Of a DNA stretch of 64,000 nt, positions 23,101-35,042 are shown piece by piece. Position 1 is the first letter of the stretch; the number at the start of each line of letters is the position of its first letter. Below the pieces are notes generated by a model that saw only the letters and a list, made by a program, of their open reading frames with translations, made no database searches and was not told the origin of the DNA. The stretch is from Alopecurus myosuroides (Eukaryota > Streptophyta > Magnoliopsida > Poales > Poaceae), in the NCBI GenBank assembly GCA_028641055.1, contig CM054062.1:183333958-183397957 (forward strand), written 5' to 3'. Both the position numbers and the translations under genes were made by a program.

Positions 23101-24574
23101 TATATGTTTACCTTGCAGCCATGATATCGCCTTCCTTCCACTTCCTATTAACTGTTGTTTGTTTACCCTGTTGGCCCTCGTGTCGTAGTTGCATGCTTAG
23201 TGTTGTTTGCGCTCAAGTCTTGTTGTCCGTCTTATCACCTGTTTAGTTTGATAGTTGGGTTTCAATTCAATCAACATGTTAATGTTTTGGGTAATAATAA
23301 TTTGATGTTAAGGCACCGGCAGGAGGCCCGGGTTAGGGTTTTGAGGCCTGCTAGTGTCGAACTTAATTAGGAAAAGAGTCTTGTCTACTGATCCATGACT
23401 AGCGTGCTCACCGCATCCGGGCGGTGGTATGGAACCCCCCTCGACTTAGACCTGATCTGCAGCTTGTCCGAAGAGCCACACTTAGTTCGGTGTTCCATTT
23501 GCTCCTTGCATAATGGGTTGATCACCCATGGTTACTGATGATGATGATGATCCATATAGGGTGAGGCCTGTAGTGCCGGGGTGTTGTGTCCTGCGGGAGT
23601 TTTGCACACCTGCGCTGAGTATTCGGCTGCGTGGCTGGGACCTTATAGCTCCGTGGCTCCTAGGATGGGTTGTAGAGATGGTTTGGGTCATGTCAAGCCA
23701 ACCTGAGTTTTAGTTGGTGGCTTGAGTGTGTACGGGTACTGGAGCACACCCTGCAGGGATAAATCTTCTCGAGAAGCCGTGTTGTCCGCGGTTATGTGAC
23801 GACTTGGTGAAAGTACTGGCTAACAAGTACTCAAACAACTTACACCTAACGATAATAACTTGACTAGTAATAGTCTTATTGACACAATAAGTTGAACATC
23901 ATTAATACAACAGTGTGAGTTATCCTTGCGTTGCTTCCTTAGTAGGGGGTGACATTGGATGGGTTTGTTTGGTGGTTAGTTGTAGTTGGTTACGATACGC
24001 TATCTCATCTTCTTTCTGTTAGCCGGAAGTTGTAGTGTGTTTCTGTAGTTGGTTAGTGCAGCCCGCTGCCGCTTATTTGCAATAATCCTCTCCTTTCCAT
24101 TGAACCCAAAGTATTTGTATCTTGTGATGACTGGCTACGCCGGTATCTTGTGAGTATGGTTTATCCACTTGCTAGTACTTAACCGTACTGACCCACGAAT
24201 CCTTTTTCGTGGCTGCATATTCAACATTGCAGTCAACAGGTTTGAAGTCTGACGATGTTAGCTTGGGAATCCCTCCGGCTTGGCCTGGGCAGGGATTGGA
24301 CGCTCTCGGTTATCTTCAGGACTCTTAGTCCAATTTGTATCTTGTCCGTAGTCGGACGCTATGTTGTTTCTTCCGCTGTTATTTGGATCTTTGTATTGTA
24401 TCAGTTGTATCCCTGACTCGTTTGAGTCTTCTTGTATCTATCGTTTCTGCTGTTGTTGTGGATTATTCGTGAACTGTTGTAATGATTATCACAAGTGGCA
24501 ACCTGGAATCGGTTATTATGCGGATTTGGCGGGAATGCTGAAATCTGCATAGTGCCCGATCTTGGGGCGTCACA
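20180..24574 (+). repeat. LTR 3 of the composite, 4395 bp
   Basis: Starts TGTAACGTCCGGGG and ends TTGGGGCGTCACA, immediately followed by target duplication CGTTT (24575-24579). It has the same layout as LTRs 1 and 2 and is closest to LTR 2. Confidence 0.88.
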
Positions 24575-24586
24575 CGTTTGGGTACC

Positions 24587-24594
24587 TATTTATA
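24587..24594 (-). promoter_or_regulatory. TATA box of the Tat A antisense gene
   Basis: Minus-strand TATAAATA, in the position seen in Tat C (54925-54932) and Tat D (44186-44193). With the composite removed, the first exon would begin roughly 25-30 bases downstream, at about 10375-10390. The composite therefore inserted between the TATA box and the likely start of transcription. Confidence 0.6.
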
Positions 24595-24985
24595 GGAGCT
24601 GAGCGGGAGCGCCCTAGGTCTAAGCAGCGGGAGCCAAATTTTCGGGAAAAGGATACTCAACCGGATTTTTCGGGATAAGCATTGAAGGCTCCCGTTACGA
24701 GATATCCGGAAAAGATTGGAACAGACTACAAGCGCGATATTCAGACTGACTGGCGAACAATGTGAGTCTGGGTCTTGTGTGCTTTCTCGGAGTGTTGACC
24801 CGGGAAAACAATGCTAGACTCGGGGAAAAGCCGGGTTACTATATGGACCGCCTACAGAGCTAGGCCTAGCTATTATCAAAACATTCTAACCCGGTATTTT
24901 ATAGACTTGTATGTTTCTTATTTTGCAGGGAATAGTGTGCGCTTCATGGTTGATCCCGCGAAGCCCAAGCTATTCTGGGGACTAC

Positions 24986-25451
24986 TGATGGAGGGATGGA
25001 AACCCGGTATGCTAACGCCAAGGTGTAACCCGGCCCAAAGGGAACCGCGCAAGACCCGGCTCAAGGAAGAGGAGTTTCTAGAAGGCCCAAGAAGCAGTGT
25101 AGGCCTCGTAACCCGGCTTTGGGGTTACTATTAGGAAACTTAGGGTTTTGTATGCGGTTACCGGGTAGGACTCCGAGTATGCCTTGGATAGAAAGCCAGG
25201 GGGCCGGGTAAGATATAAACCGGCTCCTAGGGTTAGAAAGGACACGAGCTTCACCAGATATTCGAGTTTTCCTGTAATACGAGAGTGGATATTGTAACCC
25301 TAGATCGGAGACTCGGTGACTTGATTGCCAGAGCTACCAGATCGATTGATAACATGGTTTCCCTTGAGCTAAACCCTCTCCCAAACACCAGAGTCGAATT
25401 TCCCCAAGATAAGTTACCCCCGGTAATGTCTGTCGTGATTATCCCACGACA
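24986..25451 (+). repeat. Tat A 3' LTR, 466 bp
   Basis: Starts TGATGGAGGG after the conserved CTATTCTGGGGACTAC upstream tract and ends CCACGACA. It includes the conserved gag-start motif (ATG at about 25353, ELNPLPN). The sequence after it, starting TCTGG, belongs to the Tekay-like host element. Confidence 0.9.
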
Positions 25452-26919
25452 TCTGGGTTATCTTACCTGTTTTGGTATGAAAAGGTTTTTCTATCTCTTC
25501 TATTCATTCAAAACCTAGGTGCCTTCTATGGCAAGGACATCTGTTACCCAAGTTGACCTAGTGTTAAAGTTTCTAGAGTCGTGTGTGTACCATATTCCGT
25601 TATCTCCTGATTCAACTAGGAGATTTACTTTCAATTCTAATCTCTCAAAGTTGTGTGGATTCCACATTCTTACATGTTCTAAGTTTCAAAATCCTGAACC
25701 TCGAGATTTCCTTTTCATCTCGAATGAATCCGTTATCCTCTGCCCAAACTCTTCCGGAGCTATGTTTGTCTTTTTGTAAAGATACTCCGTGATTCCTATT
25801 CGTGGTGTCCTTCAAGGCACTCCGATAGTAGTTACTTCTTTCTTTATGTTTTTAATCTTCGAACTTGAATCGAAGGTCCCAGAATGTGCTGAATTGCAAT
25901 GTGTTGAACCATGTGGTTTATTAACCATGTGATGCTCATGCCATCAGTATAGGATGCTGACCTTTAACCCAAGTTCTGTTTCTTTGGATCCTGAGGAATC
26001 TGTTCCACCTCAGGGTGGCTAGGCAATTCCAACTCTCACAGCCATAGGCTTTCTTTTGGAACCAAAAAGGGATCACAACAAGAGTGATCATCATGGCCTC
26101 CACATCTTTCTTATTGATTCAACTATACTTCTTCTCTTGGCATGGGTTCTACAAATAAGTAATAACCTGTGCAATCAACGTGATTCTAGGATCTTCCCTG
26201 AGCATGATTCTACCCTTCAGTTGCTCTCAAGTCTCCATCCGTTGATTTGGACACCAAGCTGCATATGTGTGTTGGAGTCTGCCAATGCATTTCTCTGTGT
26301 TCCGTCAGAACATTCCACCTTGGAATGTCAGGAGAAACAAACTCTAGTACCTCGTTCATATCTAGGACCAGGTAAAAGCTTTGTAATATGCAGATTAAAG
26401 AAGTTTCATCAACTCCCAATCTGTTCTACCTTCGAGTATCACACTCTTTTATATCAGGAGGTTCTGTTGAGTTACATGGCCTTATTGATGAAGAGATGCT
26501 CTTAGACGTCTTCACTCACCCTTCCTCCAAGTTTGAATGCTTGAGAATGATGGGTCTATGCATTGATGTGTGTATCAGATATTCCTAGCAATCTCTATTG
26601 CTTTGAAAAACTTGTGAAACATCTGTATCTTTCTTAGCACTATTAGTCACCCGGTCTCTATTTAAAGTTGACCGTGTTACCAAATCCGTTCATTCCGGTG
26701 CACATTCTTGGTCAAAGAGATAGGTTCGTACCAAAGCTCTCAAGACCATATCAGTTGCTTTGAAAAGCAAGCCTCCTTTCAAACTCTAAAACATACCGGT
26801 GGGTTGTGATATTCTGGTTGTCTCTCTAGAAGTATCACTAGGTTGTCACCTGACCGTGATGTCTAAACAAGGGGTAGTTTGAATTGCTCCTTTCTCCAAG
26901 AACTACGCTAGGCACCTTG

Positions 26920-27930
26920 GACTAGTGGTTGAGCTTAAACAACAACTTCGAGAGTTGAAAGGCAAAGCTCCGCCTAACTTGATCCTTTGTTAAGGGATGT
27001 CTTTTTTCATCCTATTGAAGCATGATAGTACCTCCTTCGTGGACATGGTATCATTCTAACCTTGGTTTGATTTAGGCTATCATCGAACCAAGATCAGATC
27101 CAAGGACTGTATTGCTGGTGTTTCACCCACGTATACTTTCATGTCCTCTGGCCTGCCCAGTATTGCCTTTTTCATATATCATATGAATCCCTCTTCTTGG
27201 AGTGTTTCGATAAGTGTGTTGTAAAGCCCAACGATGACATTCCTATTTTCTCCAAGTTGCAAGAGGTTCATGGTTAACATGTGTTATTACCGTTGGAAAC
27301 TTTTGAGAACCATCTTTGTGTCATCACGAAGTTGTGTTCTCGATGTTCGAAGTGCCTTACTCTACTCCATGTGTTTATGGTGAAAGTTGTCGCCATGGAT
27401 CCGAGTAAAGTTTTCTTGTTTCCTCGGGAATAATTCCAAGTCAGTCATGCATGTGTGGACTATTCTTGAGGTCGTAGGTTGTTACCTCCACTCGTTGATT
27501 AAGGTCGCATCCACAACAAGCCACTGACTAATTGTTCGTAAAAGAGAAGAAGTCCAAGATCTTCGTGATCTTTGTTATCATCTTCCCAACAATGGATCTG
27601 ATGTGTTCTTTTGCAAGTAAGTCATGTAGGTGCAACCGTATTTCACAAGTTGCTAATACATGAGTTCCATAATCCTGCTCATCTTCTTGAGCTTGGCATC
27701 GTAGTCCATATCTTGAGAATCTAGTAAATGTATCCCAATTGTAACCGGTGCAACCCCTTTGGTCAAACATGTTGAGTCTGAGTTATCAACCCACTACCCA
27801 GAGCTGAATCTCAAGCAGCAACGATGGTTAGTGTTTCCTCAAGAGTATTGAATCAGGTCTTTTCAAAATCCGGCATGTTTGATGTTGTGGTTGAAACAAT
27901 TAGCCGGAAGGCCTAATGTCATATCTCTTT
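26920..27930 (+). pseudogene. Tekay-like reverse transcriptase and RNase H remnant
   Basis: Many stops and frameshifts, but several gypsy pol landmarks survive in order on the plus strand. An ELKQQLRELKG stretch (about 26933-26965) matches the start of RT. The GYHQ..IR region is near 27080-27110, the MSFGLTNAP-like region near 27140-27170, and the DPSKV motif that follows RT near 27400. Further along, PELNLKQQRWL (about 27795-27830) and a V-V-x-x-x-x-SRKA remnant (about 27876-27915) mark the end of RNase H. Most of 25452-26900 has no match I can name; it should contain protease and gag-pol linker. This is inference by eye, without alignment. Confidence 0.62.
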
Positions 27931-29073
27931 GAATCCATAAGAACAGCCACTCTCCGTGATAATTCTTGTGTGGCTCATCCTAACAAGTTTCCCTCACCGT
28001 TCTTTTGACTGAAGTTCCACTTCCACTTGATGACTTATAGAAGGCTTTTCGTGAGCCTGCTGTCGGTATCTAGAACATTAAGGATAACTTGGAAGTTGAT
28101 CTTTCCAACATCTCTCAGTTGAACCTCCAAAACCTTTTTTCTAGTGGAAACAAGTTCCTCATGAAAAACATCTCGTGGTGTTTTATAACCGCCATTGATC
28201 AGTTCCCCTTTTCAAGTTGTTTATACTTGAAGTTCTGTTCATCTCACACATTGTGTGAATTTGTCAGTCATTTCAGCCATGGGGTTTTGACCATGTGGTA
28301 AACGTATTGCCATGTCAAATCCACTATAGGAAAGAGATTCCCTATTTTCTTCCGGTGTTTCAATCCCCATTGGTTACCCATCCTTATGGTGTGACCAAGA
28401 ATTCCTTCTGTGTTATGGTGTTCCCATATCTGTGGTTACTCGTCTACTGTTATAAAGTAACATCCCGATCTTTGACAAAGTTTTCGACAAAATTTGACGG
28501 AATGAAAGTTTTTCCATCTACTGTGTCCACTCTGAAGAGTGAACATGATCCTGTATCAAATTTTCTCTGACGCACGAATTACAGTGGTTTCTCGTGTTTT
28601 TCCTCGTCTACGAATATTACATTGTGATATTCAAGACCATCATTCCCATCTTGGTATTCTACTTCGAGGAAACCTCTGTGTCACAAGTCGTCCAACCTTT
28701 CTTTTCCAAAAGGATTTAAAATCTTGTGCAAAGCTCATATTCTAAGTCCTTTCTAGAACCATCGTCCAAAAACTTGAAACCTTCTCTTCCTCCCTCCGTT
28801 ATATTGATGTGTTTCATGCCTGTTAACTCAAAAGGTTTTTTATGAACATTCATGTCATGAGTTATCCATGAGATACTCGATCTTCGTGAAGATGAGTTGC
28901 TAAGAGTTTTCCCTCTACCTAAGGTGTAGCCGCTGGAGATTTTTGCAAGCGATACAGATCACCCTCTACAAGAAGAGAACCGTAAGGTTTGAGAAGATCG
29001 TTCAAAACCGGTGTTCCTTCTTTCTTTCTCCTTCGGGAATCTCGGGACGAGTTTCTTGTAAGGGGGGTAGATT
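27931..29073 (+). pseudogene. Tekay-like integrase/3' pol remnant and polypurine tract
   Basis: Position implies integrase and a C-terminal domain, but little is recognisable. Just before the LTR, a short ESRDEFL-like ending followed by AGGGGGGTAGATTTGTAACATCCC resembles the usual end of Tekay/Del polyproteins and their polypurine tract. No open frame longer than about 90 codons is plausible as a gene. Confidence 0.5.
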
Positions 29074-32000
29074 TGTAACATCCCGATTTTGCTAAATAGG
29101 GGGTGGTCTATTGTTGGCATCTCATACATGCATGAAAACATTGGATAAAATTTTGCATTTGAAGATAACAAATGAAATGACCAAAAACCACTTAAAGTGG
29201 TCACCCAAAATTTGTTTTAAAAACATTTTCAAATTTGGAAAACAAAAAGATGGTTTGGTTGGAAATTCTACAAGGGTTCCAAAATATATTTTTGCCAAAT
29301 TTTATTCTCACAAATAGGCCCTGAAAAGAATAAAACCAGTGTTGTTTCTCAAAGAAAAGGACCTAGTTGTGTTTTCCAGAAGTTTTAGGAGGTTTTTGTA
29401 TTTTGTTTTTTTCCTTTCTTCTTCTTCCTCTGGACAGAATGCAACCAAGCTACTGCGTGGCCGCCGTCGATGCCTCCTCGTCACCTCCTGACTCCCTTCT
29501 TGTGATGGAGGATAAGGGCTTAGAAGCCCTGCCGTTTCCTCCTGTATGCCTTCCCCTACCTCGGATGCCCCTCCCTTTATATCTCCTCCGCCCGGCCGAA
29601 ACCCTAGCTTACGGGTCGCCGCCGCGCGGATGCTCACCGACACCATTTCCGGCGACCATTTGGTCGTCCTCCGCCACCCCCACGTTCACCTTAACCCTCT
29701 CCACCTAGGCCACGAATCAATTTTGTAGTTTAACCACCGAGGCCTTCGAATTTGATTGAAACAGAAAAGTTCTTCTCTAGGTGATGTAAGGATGACGTCA
29801 CAGTGACGTCACAACTCCCTTTTTTTCCAGGAAATTCCAGAAATTGTTTAAAATGGAAAATTTTATATCTCTCAAAATATTAATCCGAAAAATAAAATGA
29901 AGGTATCAAAATGTTCAGAAAATTATTCTCTATCCAAATATGTAATTTTCACACATGTTTGAGAAAGTCCAAAAATGAGCATTTATTTAATATTGTTTAA
30001 TCATTTAAAAATAGAAAAATAAGTTGTTTATTCAATAAAATTAGAAAATTAAAAGTTATATACCAAATTGCTCAAAATGACAAATGCAACCTGTTTATGA
30101 TGTTTTCAAACCCATTTAAGCAACTAAAATTGTACACACTTTCAGAATTGCCGAAGTGCCCCTCCCGCGGTCTATTTCGGACTAATTTCAGAAAAACTAC
30201 ATAACTGACATATGAACCCTAGCAACCCAACGATCATGCTTAGGGCTTTATTTTAGTGCATTAATCTGCTCATGCATACATATTGCGCATTGCATCGATG
30301 CCATGTGTTGATTGTTATTTCTCTTTCGGTGTTGTTTCCCCCTCGGTAGAACGTGACTCCGAAGTGAAGGCCATCAACTCCAATGGCGAATACTTGATCC
30401 TAACCGACAAGTCAAGCACTTATTCCTGAAGCCTCTATCTCGTTTTCTTATAAACAAGGCAAGCATAACCTCTTATCTGCTCATATATGGTTTCGAAGTG
30501 GTCTAAATCTCGTACTTTGCATTCGGTTCCAAACTATTTGATACTATAGATAGAGTTCTCCTATATACTGCATAGCCAACATACCCTGATCCACTGCTTC
30601 TAGCAGCTATAGGTTTGTTTGTGCGCGCCTCGTTAAAACCTCTGAGTCTTGCTTAGCCATGCCTAGTGGTGATCTGATCAATCCGGTTGATGAATCTGGT
30701 CAATACGTGAATCTTTTATGTCAGGTTGTTGTGAATTGTATTATCTTTGATAACTTGACTAATCACGGCATGGATGTGAGGCCACAATGGGTTGTGGCGT
30801 TTTGTCCTGTTCATGCCCCTAGGAGCGAGTTCTCTCCTTTGAGCCAAGACTGAGTGTATAGCCACACGTGGGCCGATGAACCCCGCCCGGCGAACTAACT
30901 TGTTTAACCTTATCCATGAGCCACGTAGTTTGAGCTTTCCATCTGCGTGTGAGTCAGAAAATGTTTTGGAGAAAATTAGGTCGTGACCGGGACAAGTGAT
31001 GGACGTACACGGATCTTGATCCTAACTCACAGAACAGGTGCCGTCAAGAGGTGGCCAACTCCCTGTTGACGGGGTGGCCCTGTTTGGGTTGACTCATGGA
31101 TATGGTTCAACAAGATAAAGGCCGGGAATCGACCACCCTCTGCCGGCACATCTCGGACTAGTGCCAACCCGGTGGCACTAAGAGTCGGTTGGTACGTATG
31201 TAAAGTTGTACACCCCTGTAGGGTTAAATCTTTTCGAAAAGCCGTGTCTGCGGTTAAAGATGACTTGGTGACGGATTCTGTGATCATAGATAACTTGAAC
31301 GGAATGTCTAAAACTTGTTGATAAGAAGGATGCCTCCTCGGAGATGCCGAGAGGGGTTACCTTGTAGCATGAGATAGTGGAACAACTGGAGGTGGTGATC
31401 TTTGAAGCACGAGGTGCTGATATGTTTCGGTGGATTAAAGGATGATGATATCAGTAGTTGAGTAGCTTTCTCATCTGTTTTCAAAATACTCCATGAGACG
31501 TGCTATTCCTTCCTCAACTTGGAAAACAAAGATGGCTTTACGCAAAATAACCTTCATAACTCTTTCTAAAAGATAATAGGTATATAATAGGTTAACTAAG
31601 TCTTGTTGAGTACCTCCCGTACTCAGGTTTGCTTAATTTTGGTTCAGGAGAAGATCTTACATCGGTGGTGATTCAACATGGACATCGACAAGTAGTTCGG
31701 GGTTCCCAGGTAGCAGCCTGGAATCTATGGGTTGGGACGTCACCTTATGTTGCGGCCTCTTAGGCCTTTCGGGTTCTTGTTGATTAGCAACATAATTTGC
31801 CTTCCGTTGTCTGATGAAATGTTGGGTCGTGTGACCTCTGTTTGTAAAGCTATACTCTAGTAATACTTGTTTGATACAACTTCCATGTCTAGAGTGCTGC
31901 TTTGATCGGTTGTTGGTTTCGAGCTCATTGTTATACAGTTTTGGCTATGCCTGCATAGTTGTCGCAGTCGAGGGGTTGTGGAGCCAATGATCCATGTCCG

Positions 32001-32328
32001 ATCCCGCCTGCCGATGTGATTCGGCCTGGGAAAAGGTAACCCCAGTAACCCTCGATTGTTGTTGCACTTTCTGGACACATAGCAGCTCTGTATAGCTTTG
32101 GTCCCGTTCCTTCAGTTTCATCTCACTCATGGACGCTTGGGTATGCATATCTGGTTATGGCTACATGGACACAAGGAGTAGTAGACTGGGGATCCGGACT
32201 ACGTGCCGATGAATCTGGTATGCCTGCTGTTGTTTGTTGCGGTCGGGGATGGTAACCCTGAAGCCCTTGTGAGTCCATTGCTAGGAGCACATAAAAGTTT
32301 GTATATCTCTGGGTCCGGGGTCGTGACA
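29074..32328 (+). repeat. 3' LTR of the Tekay-like element, 3255 bp
   Basis: Starts TGTAACATCCCGATTTTGC and ends GGGTCGTGACA. An AT-rich lead is followed by a GC-rich block at 29440-29720 with CTTTATATC as a possible TATA element near 29575, an AT-rich block (29820-30150), and a moderately GC tail. No coding sequence is seen. This accounts for a 3.2-kb gene-free stretch. Confidence 0.8.
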
Positions 32329-32333
32329 GGGTT

Positions 32334-32802
32334 AAACGATGCAAGTTATCTCACCGACTCAGATGATTCTCGTTCGCAATCTGGGTACGTGTTCATAATG
32401 AACGGAGGGGCTGTGAGCTGGAAGAGTTCCAAGCAAGATACCGTGTGTGCATCTATGATAGAGGCTGAGTATATTGCTGCCTCGGAGGCTGCAAAGGAAG
32501 CGGTTTCGATCAGGAACCTCCTGATGGATCTTGGTGTGGTTCAGGGCGCGTCCAATCCATTGGAGGTATATTGTGACAACAATGGTGCTATCGCAAAAGT
32601 CAAGGAACCTAGACAACACCAGAAGAACAAACATATAATCATGCGTTACCACCTCACTCGCCAGTTTGTCGAACAAGGTGATATCAAGTTATGCAAAGTA
32701 CACACGGATGCAAACATTGCAGATCCGTTAACAAAGGCGCTACCACAGCCAAAGCATGAGGCGCACATGAGAGGTATGGGCATTCGATGCCTAGGCATAT
32801 GA
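32334..32802 (+). pseudogene. Copia-1 RNase H C-terminal fragment
   Basis: Open to the natural stop at 32800-32802. Motifs DASYLTDSDDSRSQSGYVF, SWKSSKQDTV, EAEYIAASEAAKEA, YCDNNGAI and ADPLTKALPQPKHE are typical of copia RNase H. The first residues are damaged at the Tekay insertion point (the expected YTDA motif is altered). It is a fragment with no initiation codon of its own. Confidence 0.88.
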
Positions 32803-32837
32803 TGTCGAGATGATTTACTCTAGTGCAAGTGGGAGAC

Positions 32838-34157
32838 TGTTGGGAATATGCCCTAGAGGTAATCATGTATGATGTAGTTCCCAATGTATTCATAAAGTCG
32901 TCCCTGTTTTGAACATCTGATATATGTCATTAAATATGTGATTCAATTGTGGAACTATGTATTCATGTTGTTCATGCTAAATTGTCCTTGGTCATTAAGA
33001 TTGTGTTGGACACACACCCTAGAATAATGTGAGTGTTGGATGATGACTCAGTTCCACTTGTCATGGGCATGGCGATGCCATTCCAACGTTCACAGACTCA
33101 GCTAAAGAGTTTAGCAAGTCGGACCGACCCATATTGAGATGCAACGAGCAAGTCATCATTTGCATGTCTCAATCAATGTAATCCTTAGACCTGAGCTTGT
33201 GGCACAATCCGAGTTGTGGATCACCGACTTAGGTTCTGTCAAACGTTGTTCCGTGACAAGGCAGTTATAAAGGCAGAGTTCGGGTCGAATGAGAAGCAAT
33301 TCGCGTGATGTGGATAATCAAGATGGGATTTTGCCCCTCCGAATGGAGAGATATTCTCTAGGACCTCTCGAGTGATATGATTCCGGAAGCATGGCCATGC
33401 GCGACTCGGTTAAGTGTTAACTGAGTCTGTTGACTAAGAGTTAGTCAGATGAATCATATATCACGGACTGAGAAGAGAGTTGAGCTATTTAAGGGATGAC
33501 GATAATTCGCCTATAGTTCGACAAGGTATATCGTGAGGCAAAAGGGACTCAGATGAAAGTCACATTGGAAGGTATGTCGTCATGACTCTATGGCACTTGG
33601 GAGTCGGCACGTTCTGCTAGGAGCCGCTACCGATTGATCGATTGGGATTCGGACTCCAATCGTGTCCAAGTCGCCATGAGCCTGCAGGGTCGCACACTTA
33701 AGAGTGGGAGCAAGTATATTGGTCGGGTTGGACCTAAACCGCAAATGGACTGAATTAGTGAGTTAGACTCACAGAGGGAATTGGCCACACGCGCTGTGAA
33801 GCCCACTACCACTCTCTATATAAAGAGGGACGCAGGTTGCCCAGCGGCACGTTATTCCACTTCCATGCGTTGGGAACCCTAGCCCCACTCAGTCCAGCCG
33901 CCGCACCGGACCTAGCAGTCCGCCGTCGGAGCTCCTCCTCGTACGTGTGGATACCGGCAGAGGTGTTGTACGTTCAGCACTTCGACGATCACGTGATTGG
34001 ATCGGTTGGATCGGATCGTGGGACTACGCTGCATCGACGTGCTTCACCGATAATCCGCACCTGCGCGTCTAGTGGTAATCCTCGTGGCCTTCTACCTCGG
34101 CTAGATCTTGGAAGTACCGCGTAGAAAAGTTTTTGTTTATCTCTACGTGTTCCAACA
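32838..34157 (+). repeat. Copia-1 3' LTR, 1320 bp, with TATA box
   Basis: Starts TGTTGGGAATATGCCC and ends CGTGTTCCAACA. TATATAAA at 33817-33824 is the likely core promoter. It matches the LTRs of Copia-2 (48081-49153, shorter) and Copia-3 (62491-63819). Confidence 0.88.
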
Positions 34158-34285
34158 CCGGTAGAAGTCAACCCAGTTCGAGTTCAGATCTGAAGAAGAG
34201 TTTGCAACCGGAATTTCCGGTTCAAGTTTGAACCGAAATTTCCGGTACCAGATTCCTGCTCAAACGGCTCTATTTTGGGAGGGGG

Positions 34286-34293
34286 TATAAATA
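34286..34293 (+). promoter_or_regulatory. TATA box in the SIRE-like LTR
   Basis: GGGGGTATAAATACCCC, followed by pyrimidine-rich sequence, is a good core promoter match. It lies about 700 bases before the primer-binding site, a plausible U3/R position for this LTR type. Confidence 0.6.
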
Positions 34294-35042
34294 CCCCTCC
34301 TCTTCCACCTTGAGCTCTAGTTCGTCCAAGCCATTAATGTGCATTTATTGAGCTCACCAAATCTTAGATCTCTCCGATTTCCTCCACCCAAACTCGTTGA
34401 TTTCTGGAGGATCGAAGGAGAAGACTCGGATGTACATCTTCACCAAGCCTTTCTTCATTTCCCCCTCATTCACTTGAGGTATTTGAGTCTAGAGATTCCA
34501 TTACGTGGAGAACCTAGACCTCTTGCTACACTTTGTGATTCTTTGTGTTGGGAGCCCCCATTTTGGTTGTGGGTGTGTGCCAAAAGCTTGTTGTAAAGGA
34601 TTCGATTCCCACCTCAAAGGGGATCAATAGTAGAAGGTGGACCATGCCTTTGTGGCGTTGTTCATCGGAGAATAGGGTGAGGCCTTTGGTGCGTTGAGTA
34701 CGCCTTTGTGGAAAAACTCACACCCCTCCAACGAGATGAACTCCCTTAACAAGGAAGAACTCGGGAATACATCGTGTCTCCGCGTGCTTCCTATCGGTTA
34801 CCTCGTTCCCTTCTCCTTTACTTGTGCTTGTATTGTGTTTATCATTGTGCTTGTCATTTAGGTAAATTCACCGTAGTTACATTATCTAGAGAATTTACCT
34901 TTGTGTCAAGGCTAATCTTGAAGAAAAATTAAAATTGGTCGTAGAACCTATTCACACCCCCCTCTAGGTGCCCATACTATCTGTTCAATTGTTATCAGAG
35001 CCTCGACTCTTATTTTTGGGCTTAACCGCCTAAGAGTTTAGT

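Larger units (their letters stand above)
10394..24574 (+). mobile_element. Composite LARD-like element: LTR-internal-LTR-internal-LTR, 14.2 kb
   Basis: Three copies of a roughly 4.39-kb LTR (TGTAACGTC...CGTCACA) alternate with two 499-bp internal segments, each starting with a TGGTATCAGAGC primer-binding site. The array is flanked by a single 5-bp target duplication (CGTTT at 10389-10393 and 24575-24579), so it occupies one insertion site. There is no gag or pol. The very long noncoding LTRs recall LARD-type elements such as barley Sukkula, but I cannot assign the family. The array most likely arose by unequal recombination between LTRs of related copies. Confidence 0.88.
4979..25451 (+). mobile_element. 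Tat A: Tat-lineage gypsy element, 3' half, split by two later insertions
   Basis: Visible pieces are the integrase remnant and 3' noncoding region (4979-7146), the antisense gene (7147-10393, resuming at 24575), and the 3' LTR (24986-25451). The 5' half must lie beyond the left end of Tat B. Continuity across the 14.2-kb insertion is shown by the CGTTT duplication at 10389-10393 and 24575-24579. It is also shown by the antisense promoter/first-exon arrangement, which matches Tat C and Tat D once the insertion is removed. The five bases after the LTR (25452-25456, TCTGG) are the presumed target duplication in the Tekay-like host element. Confidence 0.88.
25452..32328 (+). mobile_element. Tekay/Del-like gypsy element, 3' part, degraded
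   Basis: Decayed pol (25452 to about 29055) is followed by a purine-rich tract AAGGGGGGTAGA (about 29060-29071) and a 3' LTR (29074-32328). The element ends with CA at 32328 followed by GGGTT (32329-32333). The Copia-1 RNase H frame then picks up there, so this element inserted into Copia-1. Its 5' part lies off the left edge, beyond Tat A and Tat B. Confidence 0.8.
32329..34157 (+). mobile_element. Copia-1: Angela/BARE-like Ty1/copia element, 3' end
   Basis: The end of the RNase H frame (32334-32802), a short spacer with the tract AGTGGGAGAC (32828-32837) and a 3' LTR (32838-34157). The upstream part was displaced by the Tekay-like insertion. The five bases after the LTR, CCGGT (34158-34162), are the presumed target duplication in the SIRE-like LTR. 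Assignment to Angela/BARE rests on the protein sequence shared with Copia-2. Confidence 0.85.

Noticed and set aside
25285..25518. 77-codon frame starting in the Tat A 3' LTR
   Set aside because: It is the LTR-encoded gag leader running out into unrelated flanking DNA, not a separate gene.
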